DNA of 64,000 nt from Paracoccaceae bacterium (GCA_002709405.1 PAQV01000039.1:1-64000); one strand, 5' to 3'; shown: positions 9,620 through 19,016, counted from the first letter of the stretch. Made by a program: numbers and translations. Notes: generated from the sequence alone by a model not told the origin.

Positions 9620-11005
9620 ATGCCGTCCTATTCCGCCACTGCCGGCCAACAGACCTTCCGCTTTGACACGCTGGCCGCCGTGCTGGCCGCCGCGACACCG
9701 GCCCGCTCGGGCGACGAGCTGGCCGGTCTTGCCGCCGAAACCGAGGCGCACCGCGTGGCTGCCCGTTTCGTGCTGGCCGACCTGCCCTTGTCGGAATTCC
9801 TCAACGAAGCTCTGGTGCCCTATGAAAGCGACGAGGTCACCCGCCTGATCATCGACACCCACGATGCGGCCGCCTTCGCCCCGCTGGCCGCGATGACCGT
9901 GGGTGACCTGCGCGACTGGCTGTTGTCGGATGCCGCCGATGCGCGGACCTTGACGGCCGTTGCCCCGGGCCTGACCCCCGAAATGGTCGCCGCCGTCAGC
10001 AAGCTGATGCGCAACCAGGACCTGATCGCCGTGGCGCGGAAATGCCAGGTCATCACGCGCTTCCGCAACACCATCGGCGAACCGGGCCGCCTGTCGACCC
10101 GCCTGCAGCCCAACCACCCGGCCGACGATCTGAAGGGCATCGCCGTGGCGATCCTGGACGGGTTGTTGCAGGGCTCCGGAGACGCGGTCATCGGGATCAA
10201 CCCGGCCTCGGACAGCATCGCCAATTGCACCGACATCCTGAAGGCACTGGACCAGCTGCGGCTGGATTTCGACATGCCCGTGCAAAGCTGCGTGCTGACC
10301 CATGTGACCTCGACCATCCAGATCATCGAGGCCGGCGGCCCGGTCGACCTGCCCTTCCAGTCCATCGCCGGCACCCAGGCGGCCAACACTGGCTTTGGGG
10401 TCGACCTGGCTGTCCTGCGCGAGGCCAACGAGGCCGCCCGCTCGTTGAAGCGGGGGACCGTGGGCGACAACGTCATGTATTTCGAAACCGGCCAGGGCGC
10501 GCCCCTGTCGGCGGGGGCGCATCACGGGATCGACCAGCAGACGCTGGAGGTCCGGGCCTACGGGGTCGCCCGGGCGTTCGACCCGCTGCTGGTCAACACG
10601 GTCGTGGGCTTCATCGGGCCGGAATACCTGTATGACGGCAAGCAGGTCATCCGGGCCGGGCTCGAGGACCATTTTTGCGGCAAGCTGCTGGGCCTGCCGA
10701 TGGGTGTCGATGTCTGCTACACCAACCATGTCGAGGCCGACCAGGACGATATGGATACGCTGATGACCCTGCTGGCGGCGGCGGGCGTCAACTTTGTCAT
10801 CTGCGTGCCGGGATCGGATGACGTGATGCTCAGCTATCAAAGCCTGGCCTTCGAGGACGCCGCCTACCTGCGCCGCACCTTCGGCATGGCCCCGGCCCCG
10901 GAATTCGAGGCCTGGCTGGCCCGGATGAACCTGGCCCAAGAGGGCGGGCCCAGGGCCTTGCCGGACCTGTCGGGCATGATGCAACGGATGGGGCTGTCGG
11001 CATGA
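9620..11005 (+). CDS. eutB: Ethanolamine ammonia-lyase large subunit
   Basis: EutB is the catalytic subunit of the adenosylcobalamin-dependent lyase that turns ethanolamine into acetaldehyde and ammonia. The 461-residue length is standard. Family segments include KCQVITRFRNTIGEPGRLS, SIAGTQAANTGFG and FETGQGAPLSAGAHHGIDQQ. A GGGAGA ribosome site precedes the ATG. eutC follows with a 4-base overlap. No eutA reactivase, permease or microcompartment gene is next to it, so the lyase probably works free in the cytoplasm, with supporting genes elsewhere. Confidence 0.96.
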   Translation: MPSYSATAGQQTFRFDTLAAVLAAATPARSGDELAGLAAETEAHRVAARFVLADLPLSEFLNEALVPYESDEVTRLIIDTHDAAAFAPLAAMTVGDLRDWLLSDAADARTLTAVAPGLTPEMVAAVSKLMRNQDLIAVARKCQVITRFRNTIGEPGRLSTRLQPNHPADDLKGIAVAILDGLLQGSGDAVIGINPASDSIANCTDILKALDQLRLDFDMPVQSCVLTHVTSTIQIIEAGGPVDLPFQSIAGTQAANTGFGVDLAVLREANEAARSLKRGTVGDNVMYFETGQGAPLSAGAHHGIDQQTLEVRAYGVARAFDPLLVNTVVGFIGPEYLYDGKQVIRAGLEDHFCGKLLGLPMGVDVCYTNHVEADQDDMDTLMTLLAAAGVNFVICVPGSDDVMLSYQSLAFEDAAYLRRTFGMAPAPEFEAWLARMNLAQEGGPRALPDLSGMMQRMGLSA

Positions 11006-11784
11006 CCGATCATCAACGCCCCATCACCCCCGGTGCCGATCCCTTTTCGCGCTTGCGGGCCATGACGCCCTCGCGCGTGCGGCTGGATGCGACGGGCAAC
11101 GCGGCCCCCCTGCAGGCGGTGCTGGATTTCCAGCTGAGCCACGCCCGCGCCCGCGACGCCATCCACCAGCCCGCCGACTGGGCGCAGATCACCGCCGACC
11201 TGGAGTCCCTGGGCGGGCTGGACCTGCTGCACCTGAAAAGCCGGGCCGAGGACCGCATGGTCTATATCCGCCGCCCCGATCTGGGCCGCCAACTCGACGA
11301 CGGCAGCCTGACCGAGGTCCGGGCCGCCGCCCCTGCTACGCCCCCCGATCTGGCCATCGTCATTGCCGACGGGTTGTCCGCCTCGGCCGTGACGACGCAT
11401 GCCGCGCGCATGGTCGGGCATCTGAAAGACGCCTTGCCCGAGTTGACGCTGGGCCCGATTGCCCTGGTGCGCGAAGGCCGTGTTGCCGTGGGCGATGCGG
11501 TCGCCATGGCCCTGGGCGCGCCGCTCTGTCTGGTGCTGATCGGTGAACGGCCGGGCCTGTCGGTCTCTGACAGCCTGGGGGCCTACCTGACCTGGAACCC
11601 GCAGGCCGAAACCCCCGACAGCAGCCGCAATTGCGTGTCCAACATCCATGGCAACGGCGGGCTGAGCTATGCCGATGCCACCGATCTGCTGGCCTACCTG
11701 GTGCGCGGCGCGCGCAACCTGCAGGCCACGGGGGTCGCTCTCAAGGACGACCGGCCAAAGGGCAAGCTGATCGGCGAGGGCTGA
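11002..11784 (+). CDS. eutC: Ethanolamine ammonia-lyase small subunit
   Basis: EutC forms the cobalamin-binding partner of EutB. The 260-residue protein has the family segments SRVRLDATGNA near the N-terminus, KSRAEDRMVYIRRPDLGR, VIADGLSA, and the C-terminal SRNCVSNIHGNGGLSYADA. Its ATG overlaps the eutB stop (ATGA), so the two subunits are translationally coupled. It converges on a MarR regulator, with only three bases between the stop codons. Confidence 0.95.
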   Translation: MTDHQRPITPGADPFSRLRAMTPSRVRLDATGNAAPLQAVLDFQLSHARARDAIHQPADWAQITADLESLGGLDLLHLKSRAEDRMVYIRRPDLGRQLDDGSLTEVRAAAPATPPDLAIVIADGLSASAVTTHAARMVGHLKDALPELTLGPIALVREGRVAVGDAVAMALGAPLCLVLIGERPGLSVSDSLGAYLTWNPQAETPDSSRNCVSNIHGNGGLSYADATDLLAYLVRGARNLQATGVALKDDRPKGKLIGEG

Positions 11785-11787
11785 CCG

Positions 11788-12264
11788 TCACGGCCCCTTG
11801 GCTCCAAAGCCGTCGATGATGGCCTGGACCTGCGCATCGAAGGCCTGGAACTCGGCGCCCAGGTGGTCCTCGATCCGGCGCTGGAAAGCCTCTGCCAGGG
11901 GCAGCAGGTCGCGCATCAGGGCAATGCCTTCGGCCGTCAGGGTCAGGTGCACCAGGCGGCGATCCTCGGGGTTGCCCTGCTTGCTCAGCAGGCCCCGCGC
12001 TTCCAGCCGCGAGGCCGCCCGGCTGACCTTGGATTTCTCCATCGCCACCCGGCTTTCGATGTCCCGGACAGAGGCCCCGTCCACCGTGGCCAGGTGCGCC
12101 AGCACCCGCCATTCGGGAATCGACAGGCCAAAGCGGTCCCGGTAGGCGCGCGACAGGGTTTCGGACAGGATCTGGGCGGCCAGGGTCATCCGGTAGGGCA
12201 GGAACTGGCCGATGTCGAAGTCGGGCAAGCCTGTGTCGCGGCCCGTGCGCTTGATTTCACTCAT
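11788..12264 (-). CDS. MarR-family regulator, divergent from hmgA
   Basis: This 158-residue winged-helix protein has the MarR layout: dimerisation helices, then a recognition helix and wing (VAMEKSKVSRAASRLEARG ... EDRRLVHLTLTAEG). ATG 12264 (MSEIKRTG) is preferred because the upstream extension would cover the probable operator and shows no conservation I recognise. It is divergent from hmgA across a perfect inverted repeat, so it is probably the ligand-responsive repressor of the homogentisate genes. The ligand is not known from sequence. Confidence 0.85.
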   Translation of the reverse strand: MSEIKRTGRDTGLPDFDIGQFLPYRMTLAAQILSETLSRAYRDRFGLSIPEWRVLAHLATVDGASVRDIESRVAMEKSKVSRAASRLEARGLLSKQGNPEDRRLVHLTLTAEGIALMRDLLPLAEAFQRRIEDHLGAEFQAFDAQVQAIIDGFGAKGP

Positions 12265-12334
12265 CTTTCTGACACCTCCGCGCAGGGCCCGGTCCCGGCC
12301 GTCCCGGGGCCTGACGCGAAGGCTGTGCGATATT

Positions 12335-12350
12335 CGTTGCACATGCAACG
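12335..12350. promoter_or_regulatory. Probable MarR operator upstream of hmgA
   Basis: CGTTGCA-CA-TGCAACG is a perfect 7-base inverted repeat with a 2-base centre. It lies between the divergent marR (start 12264) and hmgA (start 12402). Size and symmetry fit a MarR dimer site. Confidence 0.65.
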
Positions 12351-12401
12351 TTTTTCTGCGAAAAGCGGCTCATCGCACCATGAGGCAAGGAGGATGCCCC
12401 C

Positions 12402-13769
12402 ATGAACACGATGACCCCGCCCCAGGGCCTGAGGACCGCCTCCGACAATGTGGGCACCACCCCCGGCTACATGCCCGGCTTCGGCAACGATTTCGAAACA
12501 GAGGCCCTGCCCGGTGCCCTGCCCCAGGGCATGAATTCTCCGCAGCGCTGCGCCTACGGGCTGTACGCCGAGCAGCTGTCGGGCACCGCCTTCACCGCCC
12601 CCAGCCACCAGAACGAGCGCACCTGGTGCTACCGCATCCGGCCGTCGGTCAAGCACACCGGGCGCTTTGCGCCGATCGAGGTGCCCTACTGGAAATCCGC
12701 CCCCAACATCGACACCTCGGGCGTGTCGCTGGGCCAATACCGATGGGACCCGGTCCCCCATACAGAGGACGCCCTGACCTGGATCACCGGCATGCGCACC
12801 ATGACCACGGCCGGTGACGTCTATACCCAGGTCGGCATGGCCGCGCATATCTACCTGGTCACCGCCTCGATGCAGGACGAGTATTTCTATTCCGCCGACA
12901 GCGAGCTGCTGGTCGTGCCCCAGGAAGGCCGCCTGCGCTTTTGCACCGAACTGGGCGTGATCGACATAGAACCGAAGGAAATCGCCATCCTGCCGCGTGG
13001 CCTGGTCTACCGGGTCGAGGTGCTGGAAGGCCCCTGCCGCGGGTTCGTCTGCGAGAACTACGGGCAGAAGTTCGACCTGCCCGGCCGCGGGCCCATCGGG
13101 GCCAATTGCCTGGCCAACCGCCGCGATTTCAAGACGCCGGTCGCCGCCTTCGAGGACCGCGACGCCGACAGCCGCGTGGTCATCAAGTGGCAGGGCCAAT
13201 TTCACGAAACCTTCATCGGCCATTCGCCCCTGGATATTGTCGCCTGGCACGGCAATTACGCGCCCGTCAAATATGACCTGCGCGCCTATTGCCCGGTGGG
13301 CTCGATCCTGTTCGACCATCCCGACCCGTCGATCTTTACCGTCCTGACCGCCCCGTCGGGGGTGGAGGGCACGGCCAACATCGACTTCGTGCTGTTCCGC
13401 GAACGCTGGATGGTGGCCGAAAACACCTTTCGCCCGCCCTGGTATCACAAGAACATCATGTCCGAGCTGATGGGCAATATCTATGGCCAGTATGACGCCA
13501 AGCCTCAAGGTTTTGTGCCTGGAGGCGCCAGTCTCCACAACATGATGCTGCCCCACGGCCCCGACAATGACGCCTTCGAAAAGGCCAGCTTTGCCAATCT
13601 TGGCCCCGACAAGCTGGACAACACCATGTCCTTCATGTTCGAAACCCGCTTCCCCCAGCACCTGACGGACTTCGCCGCCAACGAAGCGCCGATGCAGGAC
13701 AATTACATCGATTGTTGGGACAGCCTGAAGAAACGGTTCGACGGCACGCCCGAGGGCAACTGGGACTGA
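12402..13769 (+). CDS. hmgA: Homogentisate 1,2-dioxygenase
   Basis: HmgA opens the ring of homogentisate to maleylacetoacetate in tyrosine and phenylalanine degradation. The 455-residue length is typical. The N-terminal [17 protein letters not shown] and C-terminal [14 protein letters not shown] (His and Glu iron ligands) and [10 protein letters not shown] (His ligand) motifs are all present. An AAGGAGG site precedes the ATG. It is first in a rightward set with an MBL-fold protein, an FAD monooxygenase and a DUF2783 protein. The usual fumarylacetoacetase and maleylacetoacetate isomerase genes are not in the window. Confidence 0.96.
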   Translation: MNTMTPPQGLRTASDNVGTTPGYMPGFGNDFETEALPGALPQGMNSPQRCAYGLYAEQLSGTAFTAPSHQNERTWCYRIRPSVKHTGRFAPIEVPYWKSAPNIDTSGVSLGQYRWDPVPHTEDALTWITGMRTMTTAGDVYTQVGMAAHIYLVTASMQDEYFYSADSELLVVPQEGRLRFCTELGVIDIEPKEIAILPRGLVYRVEVLEGPCRGFVCENYGQKFDLPGRGPIGANCLANRRDFKTPVAAFEDRDADSRVVIKWQGQFHETFIGHSPLDIVAWHGNYAPVKYDLRAYCPVGSILFDHPDPSIFTVLTAPSGVEGTANIDFVLFRERWMVAENTFRPPWYHKNIMSELMGNIYGQYDAKPQGFVPGGASLHNMMLPHGPDNDAFEKASFANLGPDKLDNTMSFMFETRFPQHLTDFAANEAPMQDNYIDCWDSLKKRFDGTPEGNWD

Positions 13770-13860
13770 TCCCTCCCGAGTAACACGCAACATCCCCCGG
13801 GTCGTCCTGCGCCAAGGGCTGCGCCCGGGGCCAAGCCCGGTACCAATAAGGAGCCAAGTG

Positions 13861-14811
13861 ATGGCAAAGGCATTCGCATCCGCCGGCGATCTGGAAGAAA
13901 AGACCGTCAGCTTCACCCAGGTCGGGGAAGGGCTTTATGCCTTCACCGCCGAGGGCGACCCCAACACCGGCGTCATCATCGGCGATGACAGCGTGATGAT
14001 CGTCGAGGCCCAGGCCACGCCGCGCCTGGCACGGCTGGTCATCGAAAAGGTGCGCGAGGTCACCGACAAGCCGATCTCGCACGTGGTCATGACCCATTAC
14101 CATGCCGTGCGCGTGCTGGGGGCCTCGGCCTACGGGGCGCGTGAAATCATCATGTCGGAAAAGGCCCGGGCCATGGTGGCCGAGCGTGGGCAAGAGGACT
14201 GGGACAGCGAGTTCGCCCGCTTCCCCCGCCTGTTCCAGGGCCACGAGGAAATCCCCGGCCTGACGTGGCCCACCACCACCTTCAACGGCCGCATGTCGGT
14301 CTACCTGGGCAAGCGGCGCATCGACATCATGCAGCTGGGCCGGGCGCACACGGCCGGAGACGCGGTGATCTACGTGCCCGACCAGAACGTCATGTTCACC
14401 GGCGACATCGTTGAATACAAGTCGGCCTGCTATTGCGGCGACGGCCATTTCCACGACTGGCCCAAGACGATCGAAGCGATCCGCGCCTGGGACCTGGACG
14501 CCATTGCCCCGGGCCGGGGCGACGCGCTGCTGGGCCGGGACATGGTCAACGCCGCGCTCGATTCCACCACCGATTTCGTCAAGTCGACCTATGCGCCGGC
14601 GGCCAAGGTCGCCCTGCGGGGCGGCACCCTGAAAGAGGCCTGGGACGCGGTGCGCGCCGCCTGCGATCCGAAGTTCTCCGATTACGCGATCTACGAACAT
14701 TGCCTACCGTTCAACGTCGCCCGGGCCTATGACGAGGCGCTGGATATCGACACGCCGCGCATCTGGACTGCCGAACGCGACCAGCAGATGTGGGACGCCC
14801 TGCAGGGCTGA
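13861..14811 (+). CDS. Metallo-beta-lactamase-fold protein of the homogentisate cluster
   Basis: The 316-residue protein has the MBL fold order, with a later RAHTAGDAV and FTGDIVEY, but the first metal motif reads THYHAVRVLG. H79 and H81 are kept, while the Asp and His of the canonical HxHxDH are V83 and R84. A mononuclear or altered metal site is therefore likely. ATG 13861 is chosen over GTG 13858 because AAGGAG at 13848-13853 is seven bases from it. Its position between hmgA and an FAD monooxygenase suggests a role in aromatic catabolism; the substrate is unknown. Confidence 0.8.
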   Translation: MAKAFASAGDLEEKTVSFTQVGEGLYAFTAEGDPNTGVIIGDDSVMIVEAQATPRLARLVIEKVREVTDKPISHVVMTHYHAVRVLGASAYGAREIIMSEKARAMVAERGQEDWDSEFARFPRLFQGHEEIPGLTWPTTTFNGRMSVYLGKRRIDIMQLGRAHTAGDAVIYVPDQNVMFTGDIVEYKSACYCGDGHFHDWPKTIEAIRAWDLDAIAPGRGDALLGRDMVNAALDSTTDFVKSTYAPAAKVALRGGTLKEAWDAVRAACDPKFSDYAIYEHCLPFNVARAYDEALDIDTPRIWTAERDQQMWDALQG

Positions 14812-14883
14812 CCCGGCAGACAGGCTCGCGCCCCCGGCAGGAGGAGCCCGGGCGCGCGCGGTATTTCTCGGGAGGAGACACCG

Positions 14884-16509
14884 GTGTTTCAGGACCGTTA
14901 CGATCTGGCCTTCAGGCTGTATCCCTATGCCCGCGCGGCCGATCAGGATGCCCCCACCCCGGTGCGTCACCCGGTGGTCGTGGTCGGTGGCGGGCCGATC
15001 GGGCTGGCCATGGCGCTGGACCTCGGCCGCCAGGGCGTGCCGGTGGTGGTGCTGGACGACCACGAGGGCATCGGCCAGGGCAGCCGGGCCATCTGCTTCG
15101 CCAAACGCACCCTGGAAATCGCCGACCGCTACGGCTGTGGCGGGCCGATGCGCGACAAGGGGGTGGTGTGGAACCTGGGCAAGGTCTTTCGCGACGACCG
15201 AAAGGTCTATGAATTCAACCTGTTGCCCGAGGATGGCCACCGCAACCCGGCCTTCATCAACTTGCAGCAGCCCTATTTCGAGAAGTTCCTGTTCGAACAG
15301 ATCCAGGCCGAACAGGCGGCCGGCGCGCCCATCCAGGTGCGCGGCCGCAACCGGGTCGAGGCGATCACCCCGGCCGAGGATCACGTCACCCTTGATATCG
15401 AAACGCCCGACGGCCCCTATCGCCTGCAGGCCGACTGGCTGATCGCCTGCGACGGGGCCTCGTCCCCCCTGCGGTCCATGATGGGCCTGGATTTCGAGGG
15501 CCGGGTCTTCAAGGACAGTTTCCTCATCGCCGACATCCGCATGACGGACAGCACCTTCCCGACCGAACGCTGGTTCTGGTTCGAGCCATGGTTCAAGTCG
15601 GGGGCCTCGACCCTGCTGCACAAGCAGCCCGATGACATCTGGCGGGTCGATTTCCAGATCGGCTGGGACGTGGACCGGGCCGAAGAGCTGAAAGAGACCA
15701 ATATCCGCGCCCGGCTGGATGCGATGCTGGGGCCGGAGGTGGATTATGAACTGGTCTGGTCCTCGATCTACACGTTCCAGTGCCGCCGGATGCGCAATTT
15801 CCGCCACGGCCGGGTGATCTTTGCGGGGGACAGTGCGCACCAGGTGTCGCCCTTCGGTGCGCGCGGAGCCAATTCCGGGATGCAGGACGTGGACAACCTT
15901 GGCTGGAAACTGGGGCTGGTGCTGAGCGGGCAGGCCCCCGACCGCCTGCTGGACAGCTACAACGAAGAGCGCACCCACGGTGCGGACGAGAACATCCGCC
16001 ATTCGACCCGCTCGACGGATTTCATCACGCCCAAGACCCGGGTCAGCCAGATCTTCCGCGATGCGGTGCTGGACCTGGCCGAAGAGTACGAATTCGCCCG
16101 GCCCATCGTGAATTCCGGCCGCCTGTCAGTGCCCTGCACCTATGACGGACTGTCGCTGAACGGGCCTGATGCGCTGCCCGGCGGCCCTTCCCGCAGCCGC
16201 CCCGGCAGTGCCTGCCCCGATGCGCCCCTGGGCGGGGGATACCTGCTGGACCGGCTGGGCGGCGGCTTCACCCTGATGACGCTCGACGCCGAGGCCCCCG
16301 AGGCCGTGACCGAAGACGGCGTGACCGCATCTCGCCTGGCCCTGTCGGCCGCCGACGATCCAACCGGCGCGCTGGCCGCGCGGTACCTCGGCACGGCGGC
16401 CTCTGGCGTTTACCTCGTCCGCCCCGATCAGCATGTGGCCGCCCGTTGGGACCGCTACGACGAAACCGCCGTGCGCGCCGCCCTGCGCACGGCCTGCGCA
16501 AAGGACTAG
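14884..16509 (+). CDS. FAD-dependent aromatic monooxygenase (PheA/TfdB type)
   Basis: The 541-residue flavoprotein monooxygenase begins at GTG 14884 behind a GGGAGGAG site. It has the GxGxxG dinucleotide fold (VVVGGGPIGLAMALDLG, about residues 32-48), the middle motif WLIACDGASSPLR, and the FAD ribityl motif RVIFAGDSAHQVSPFGARG. These place it in the FAD_binding_3 phenol-hydroxylase-like family that hydroxylates aromatic rings with NAD(P)H and oxygen. Placement beside hmgA suggests it makes or feeds homogentisate or a related ring compound; the substrate is inferred only. It is followed three bases later by the DUF2783 gene. Confidence 0.88.
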   Translation: MFQDRYDLAFRLYPYARAADQDAPTPVRHPVVVVGGGPIGLAMALDLGRQGVPVVVLDDHEGIGQGSRAICFAKRTLEIADRYGCGGPMRDKGVVWNLGKVFRDDRKVYEFNLLPEDGHRNPAFINLQQPYFEKFLFEQIQAEQAAGAPIQVRGRNRVEAITPAEDHVTLDIETPDGPYRLQADWLIACDGASSPLRSMMGLDFEGRVFKDSFLIADIRMTDSTFPTERWFWFEPWFKSGASTLLHKQPDDIWRVDFQIGWDVDRAEELKETNIRARLDAMLGPEVDYELVWSSIYTFQCRRMRNFRHGRVIFAGDSAHQVSPFGARGANSGMQDVDNLGWKLGLVLSGQAPDRLLDSYNEERTHGADENIRHSTRSTDFITPKTRVSQIFRDAVLDLAEEYEFARPIVNSGRLSVPCTYDGLSLNGPDALPGGPSRSRPGSACPDAPLGGGYLLDRLGGGFTLMTLDAEAPEAVTEDGVTASRLALSAADDPTGALAARYLGTAASGVYLVRPDQHVAARWDRYDETAVRAALRTACAKD

Positions 16510-16512
16510 CCC

Positions 16513-16716
16513 ATGGCCCGGCTTGACACCTCTTCCCATTTCGAGGCCCCCGATGAATTCTACGCGGGCCTGATCGCCGCCCAGGACGGCCTGTCGGACG
16601 AGGCCTGCCTGGCCTTCTGCGCGCGGCTGATCCTGTTGCTGGCCAACCACGTCGGCGACCGAGAGGTTCTGGACGAGGCGCTGGCCATCGCCCGCGCGGG
16701 CGCTGATCAAAACTGA
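16513..16716 (+). CDS. DUF2783 small protein
   Basis: This 67-residue protein begins three bases after the monooxygenase stop. The sequence (YAGLIAAQDGLSDEACLAF, ARLILLLANHVGD) matches the DUF2783 family as I recognise it, which is usually found directly behind FAD monooxygenases of this type. There is no signal peptide or metal motif. It may assist the monooxygenase, but its function is unknown. Confidence 0.8.
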   Translation: MARLDTSSHFEAPDEFYAGLIAAQDGLSDEACLAFCARLILLLANHVGDREVLDEALAIARAGADQN

Positions 16717-16848
16717 CCCCGGCCCCGGATCAGCATGGCCGAAACGGACGCCCGGCATTGAAACTGTGGGATCGCGCTGGCTAAACTGCCCCAGGTCATC
16801 GGCAAAGCCGCCCAACGAAAGCGGCTGGCGGTGACAGGGGGGGCGTGC

Positions 16849-17328
16849 ATGAACCAATCGGAAGAGAATTCACAGGGCCGCGACGTGCGGCTGGTTTCAA
16901 CTCAGAAATCACTGCCCATGGCCCTGCTCAAGGCGCGCGAGGCGGTGATGGAGCGCCTGCGCCCGGTTCTGAGCGCCCATGGCGTGACCGAACAGCAATG
17001 GCGGGTCCTGCGCGTGCTGGAGGAACGGGGCGTGCTGGATTCCTCGACGCTGGCCGGGGCGTCGAACCTGCTGCCCCCGTCGCTGACGCGGATCATGAAG
17101 CTGATGGAAGGCCGGGGGCTGATCAGCATGTCCCGCGATCCCCAGGACGGGCGGCGCGCGCAGGTGCGCATCACGCCGCAGGGATCCGCCCTGATCCAGC
17201 AGGCGGCGCCCGAAGCGATCGCGGTTGCCGACGAGATCGAGGCGGCCGTCGGGGCCGAGCGGCTGGATGCGCTGCTGGTTGAACTCGATGCGGTCAGCCG
17301 GGCCCTTGGGCGGCGCGAGCGGGGGTAA
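16849..17328 (+). CDS. MarR-family regulator, HpaR-like
   Basis: The 159-residue protein resembles the homoprotocatechuate-operon regulator HpaR: SLPMALLKAREAVMERLRP, then VTEQQWRVLRVLEE and a recognition helix around LLPPSLTRIMKLMEGRG. The wing DPQDGRRAQVRITPQG follows. ATG 16849 is chosen over upstream ATG/GTG codons because it starts the conserved part. It closes the aromatic cluster and converges with the MocR gene. Its target is probably the hmgA-monooxygenase set, which would then have two MarR regulators. Confidence 0.85.
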   Translation: MNQSEENSQGRDVRLVSTQKSLPMALLKAREAVMERLRPVLSAHGVTEQQWRVLRVLEERGVLDSSTLAGASNLLPPSLTRIMKLMEGRGLISMSRDPQDGRRAQVRITPQGSALIQQAAPEAIAVADEIEAAVGAERLDALLVELDAVSRALGRRERG

Positions 17329-17358
17329 TCTCGGCCGCCCGGTCAACCCACGAACCCG

Positions 17359-18726
17359 TCAACCCATGTAGACGTTGGGCGACAGGGCATTGCCCAGGTG
17401 GAACAGGTTGTCGCGCAATGCCTCGCGCGTGACCGAGCCTCCAAGGCAGACCCGCAGCTTTTCGCCTGGCTCTCCGGCCACGGTGAAGGCATCGGACGGC
17501 ATCAGCCCCAACCGCCGCCCGGCCATCCGCGCGACGATATCGGCCCGGGTGAGGCCCGGCGGCAGGGACAGCCAGATGTTGAAGGCATTGTCGGCGGCGC
17601 GGAAATCGCTGCCATCCAGCGCATCTCGGGCGATGGCCTGGCGGGCCGCGCTTTCGGCCCGGATGAACCGCCGGATGCTGTCGGCGGTGCCGTCCTCGAT
17701 CCAGTGGGTGGTCAGGGCCATCGACAGCGGGGACGGCATCACCGCCAGCGCCCGGATCGCCTGCCCCAGTCGCAACGCGCAGCGCGACGAGGGCGCGATG
17801 GTGTAGGCCAGGCGCAGCCCGGCCCCGATGCACTTGGCCAGCCCGCCGATGTGCCAGGTCAGGTCCGGCGCCGACAGGGCGATGGGTGCCGGCGCCTTGG
17901 CCGGGATGAACCCATAGGCATCGTCCTCGATCAGGGTCAGCCGGGTCTGGCGCAGCACGGCGGCCAGGTCCAGGCGGCGGGGTTCGGGAATGGTCAGCGT
18001 GGTCGGGTTCTGCAGCGTCGGGTTCAGGTACAGCGCCTTGGGCTGGTGCCGGGCGATGGCCTCGGCCAGGGCATCGGGCGTCACGCCCTGGTCATCCATG
18101 TCGACCCCCACCAGCGTGACCCCGAAGCGCCCCGCGATGTTGCGCAGCCCCGGGTAGGTCACCCGCTCGCACAGTACCGTGTCGCCGGGTTTCGCGATGA
18201 TCGACAGGATGGCCGACATCGTCGCATGGGCCCCCGGGGTCACGGCCACCCGGTCCAGCGCGGGCACCATGCCCCGCATGCTGAGCCAGGACGACGCCGC
18301 CACGCGGTCGCGCTCGGTGCCTACGGGCGCCTGGTAGCGCAGCAGGTCCACCAGGTTGGCCGAGACATAATCCAGCCCGCCCCGCATGCGTCCGATCAGC
18401 TCGGGGTCGGTGGGTTCGGGGGGCATGTTCATCGACAGGTCCTCGGCCCCGCGGCGTTCGGGGTCCGGTTCGGCCGAGGCCGCGCGTTCGGCGACAAAGG
18501 TGCCTCGGCCCACGTGGCTGTCCACCAGCCCGCGCGACTGCGCCTCGGCATAGGCCCGGGACACGGTGGTGAAGTCGATGCCCAGGCTGGCGGCCAGCCG
18601 GCGTTGCGGCGGCAGGCGGTCACCGCCCGACAGCCGGCCCCCGTCGATGTCGCGCGCGATGGCGTCGGCAATGGCCAGGTAGCGCGGCTTGCCGCTGTCT
18701 ATCAGCTCTGGGGCCCAGTCGGTCAT
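17359..18726 (-). CDS. MocR-type regulator (GntR helix-turn-helix plus aminotransferase domain)
   Basis: The 455-residue protein starts with a GntR winged helix (residues about 15-80; LPPQRRLAASLGIDFTTVSRAYAEA) joined to a fold-type I aminotransferase-like domain. The PLP lysine is K298 in GGLAKCIGAG, with EDDAYG at 267-272 and NPTLQNPT at 235-242. MocR proteins use PLP or amino-compound adducts as effectors rather than catalysing transamination. ATG 18726 is preferred to a longer form with 12 basic residues. It is divergent from the Nit1C cluster across 290 bases and is the obvious candidate regulator. Confidence 0.88.
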   Translation of the reverse strand: MTDWAPELIDSGKPRYLAIADAIARDIDGGRLSGGDRLPPQRRLAASLGIDFTTVSRAYAEAQSRGLVDSHVGRGTFVAERAASAEPDPERRGAEDLSMNMPPEPTDPELIGRMRGGLDYVSANLVDLLRYQAPVGTERDRVAASSWLSMRGMVPALDRVAVTPGAHATMSAILSIIAKPGDTVLCERVTYPGLRNIAGRFGVTLVGVDMDDQGVTPDALAEAIARHQPKALYLNPTLQNPTTLTIPEPRRLDLAAVLRQTRLTLIEDDAYGFIPAKAPAPIALSAPDLTWHIGGLAKCIGAGLRLAYTIAPSSRCALRLGQAIRALAVMPSPLSMALTTHWIEDGTADSIRRFIRAESAARQAIARDALDGSDFRAADNAFNIWLSLPPGLTRADIVARMAGRRLGLMPSDAFTVAGEPGEKLRVCLGGSVTREALRDNLFHLGNALSPNVYMG

Positions 18727-19016
18727 CTTGATCGGTCTTCTTCTTCGGTCTTCTGCGGTCAAGTGGCCGCAGCCCTAGCGGATTGATTCCATGAATTGAA
18801 GGGACATTGTATGAATCTGTACGATATGCCGCGCACCGCCACCTGATTGGTCAGACAATATCCGGTCACCGTATCGGCAGGTGCCATGTGTTTTGCCCAT
18901 TAATCACGCGATTTCTGGCATCAATGCCACTTTTATTGTATGCATATTGCACTGCTTATTGAATGAATCAATCACGAATCGCCATCCTGCCCTCACCAAC
19001 AGAGAAGGAGGGCGAG
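18727..19016. promoter_or_regulatory. Divergent control region, mocR / Nit1C cluster
   Basis: This gene-free stretch is much more AT-rich than its surroundings and must hold both promoters. TGGCAT-CA-ATGCCA at 18916-18929 is a perfect 6-base inverted repeat and a candidate operator. An AAGGAGG ribosome site lies before the 19017 ATG. I looked for a sigma-54 GG-N10-GC promoter and found no convincing one. Confidence 0.5.

Noticed and set aside
12261-13916. 551-residue minus-strand frame over hmgA
   Set aside because: Antisense to hmgA with shadow-type composition.
18900-18960. Sigma-54 promoter before Nit1C
   Set aside because: GG-N10-GC spacing could not be matched with the expected TGGCAC/TTGCA bases.
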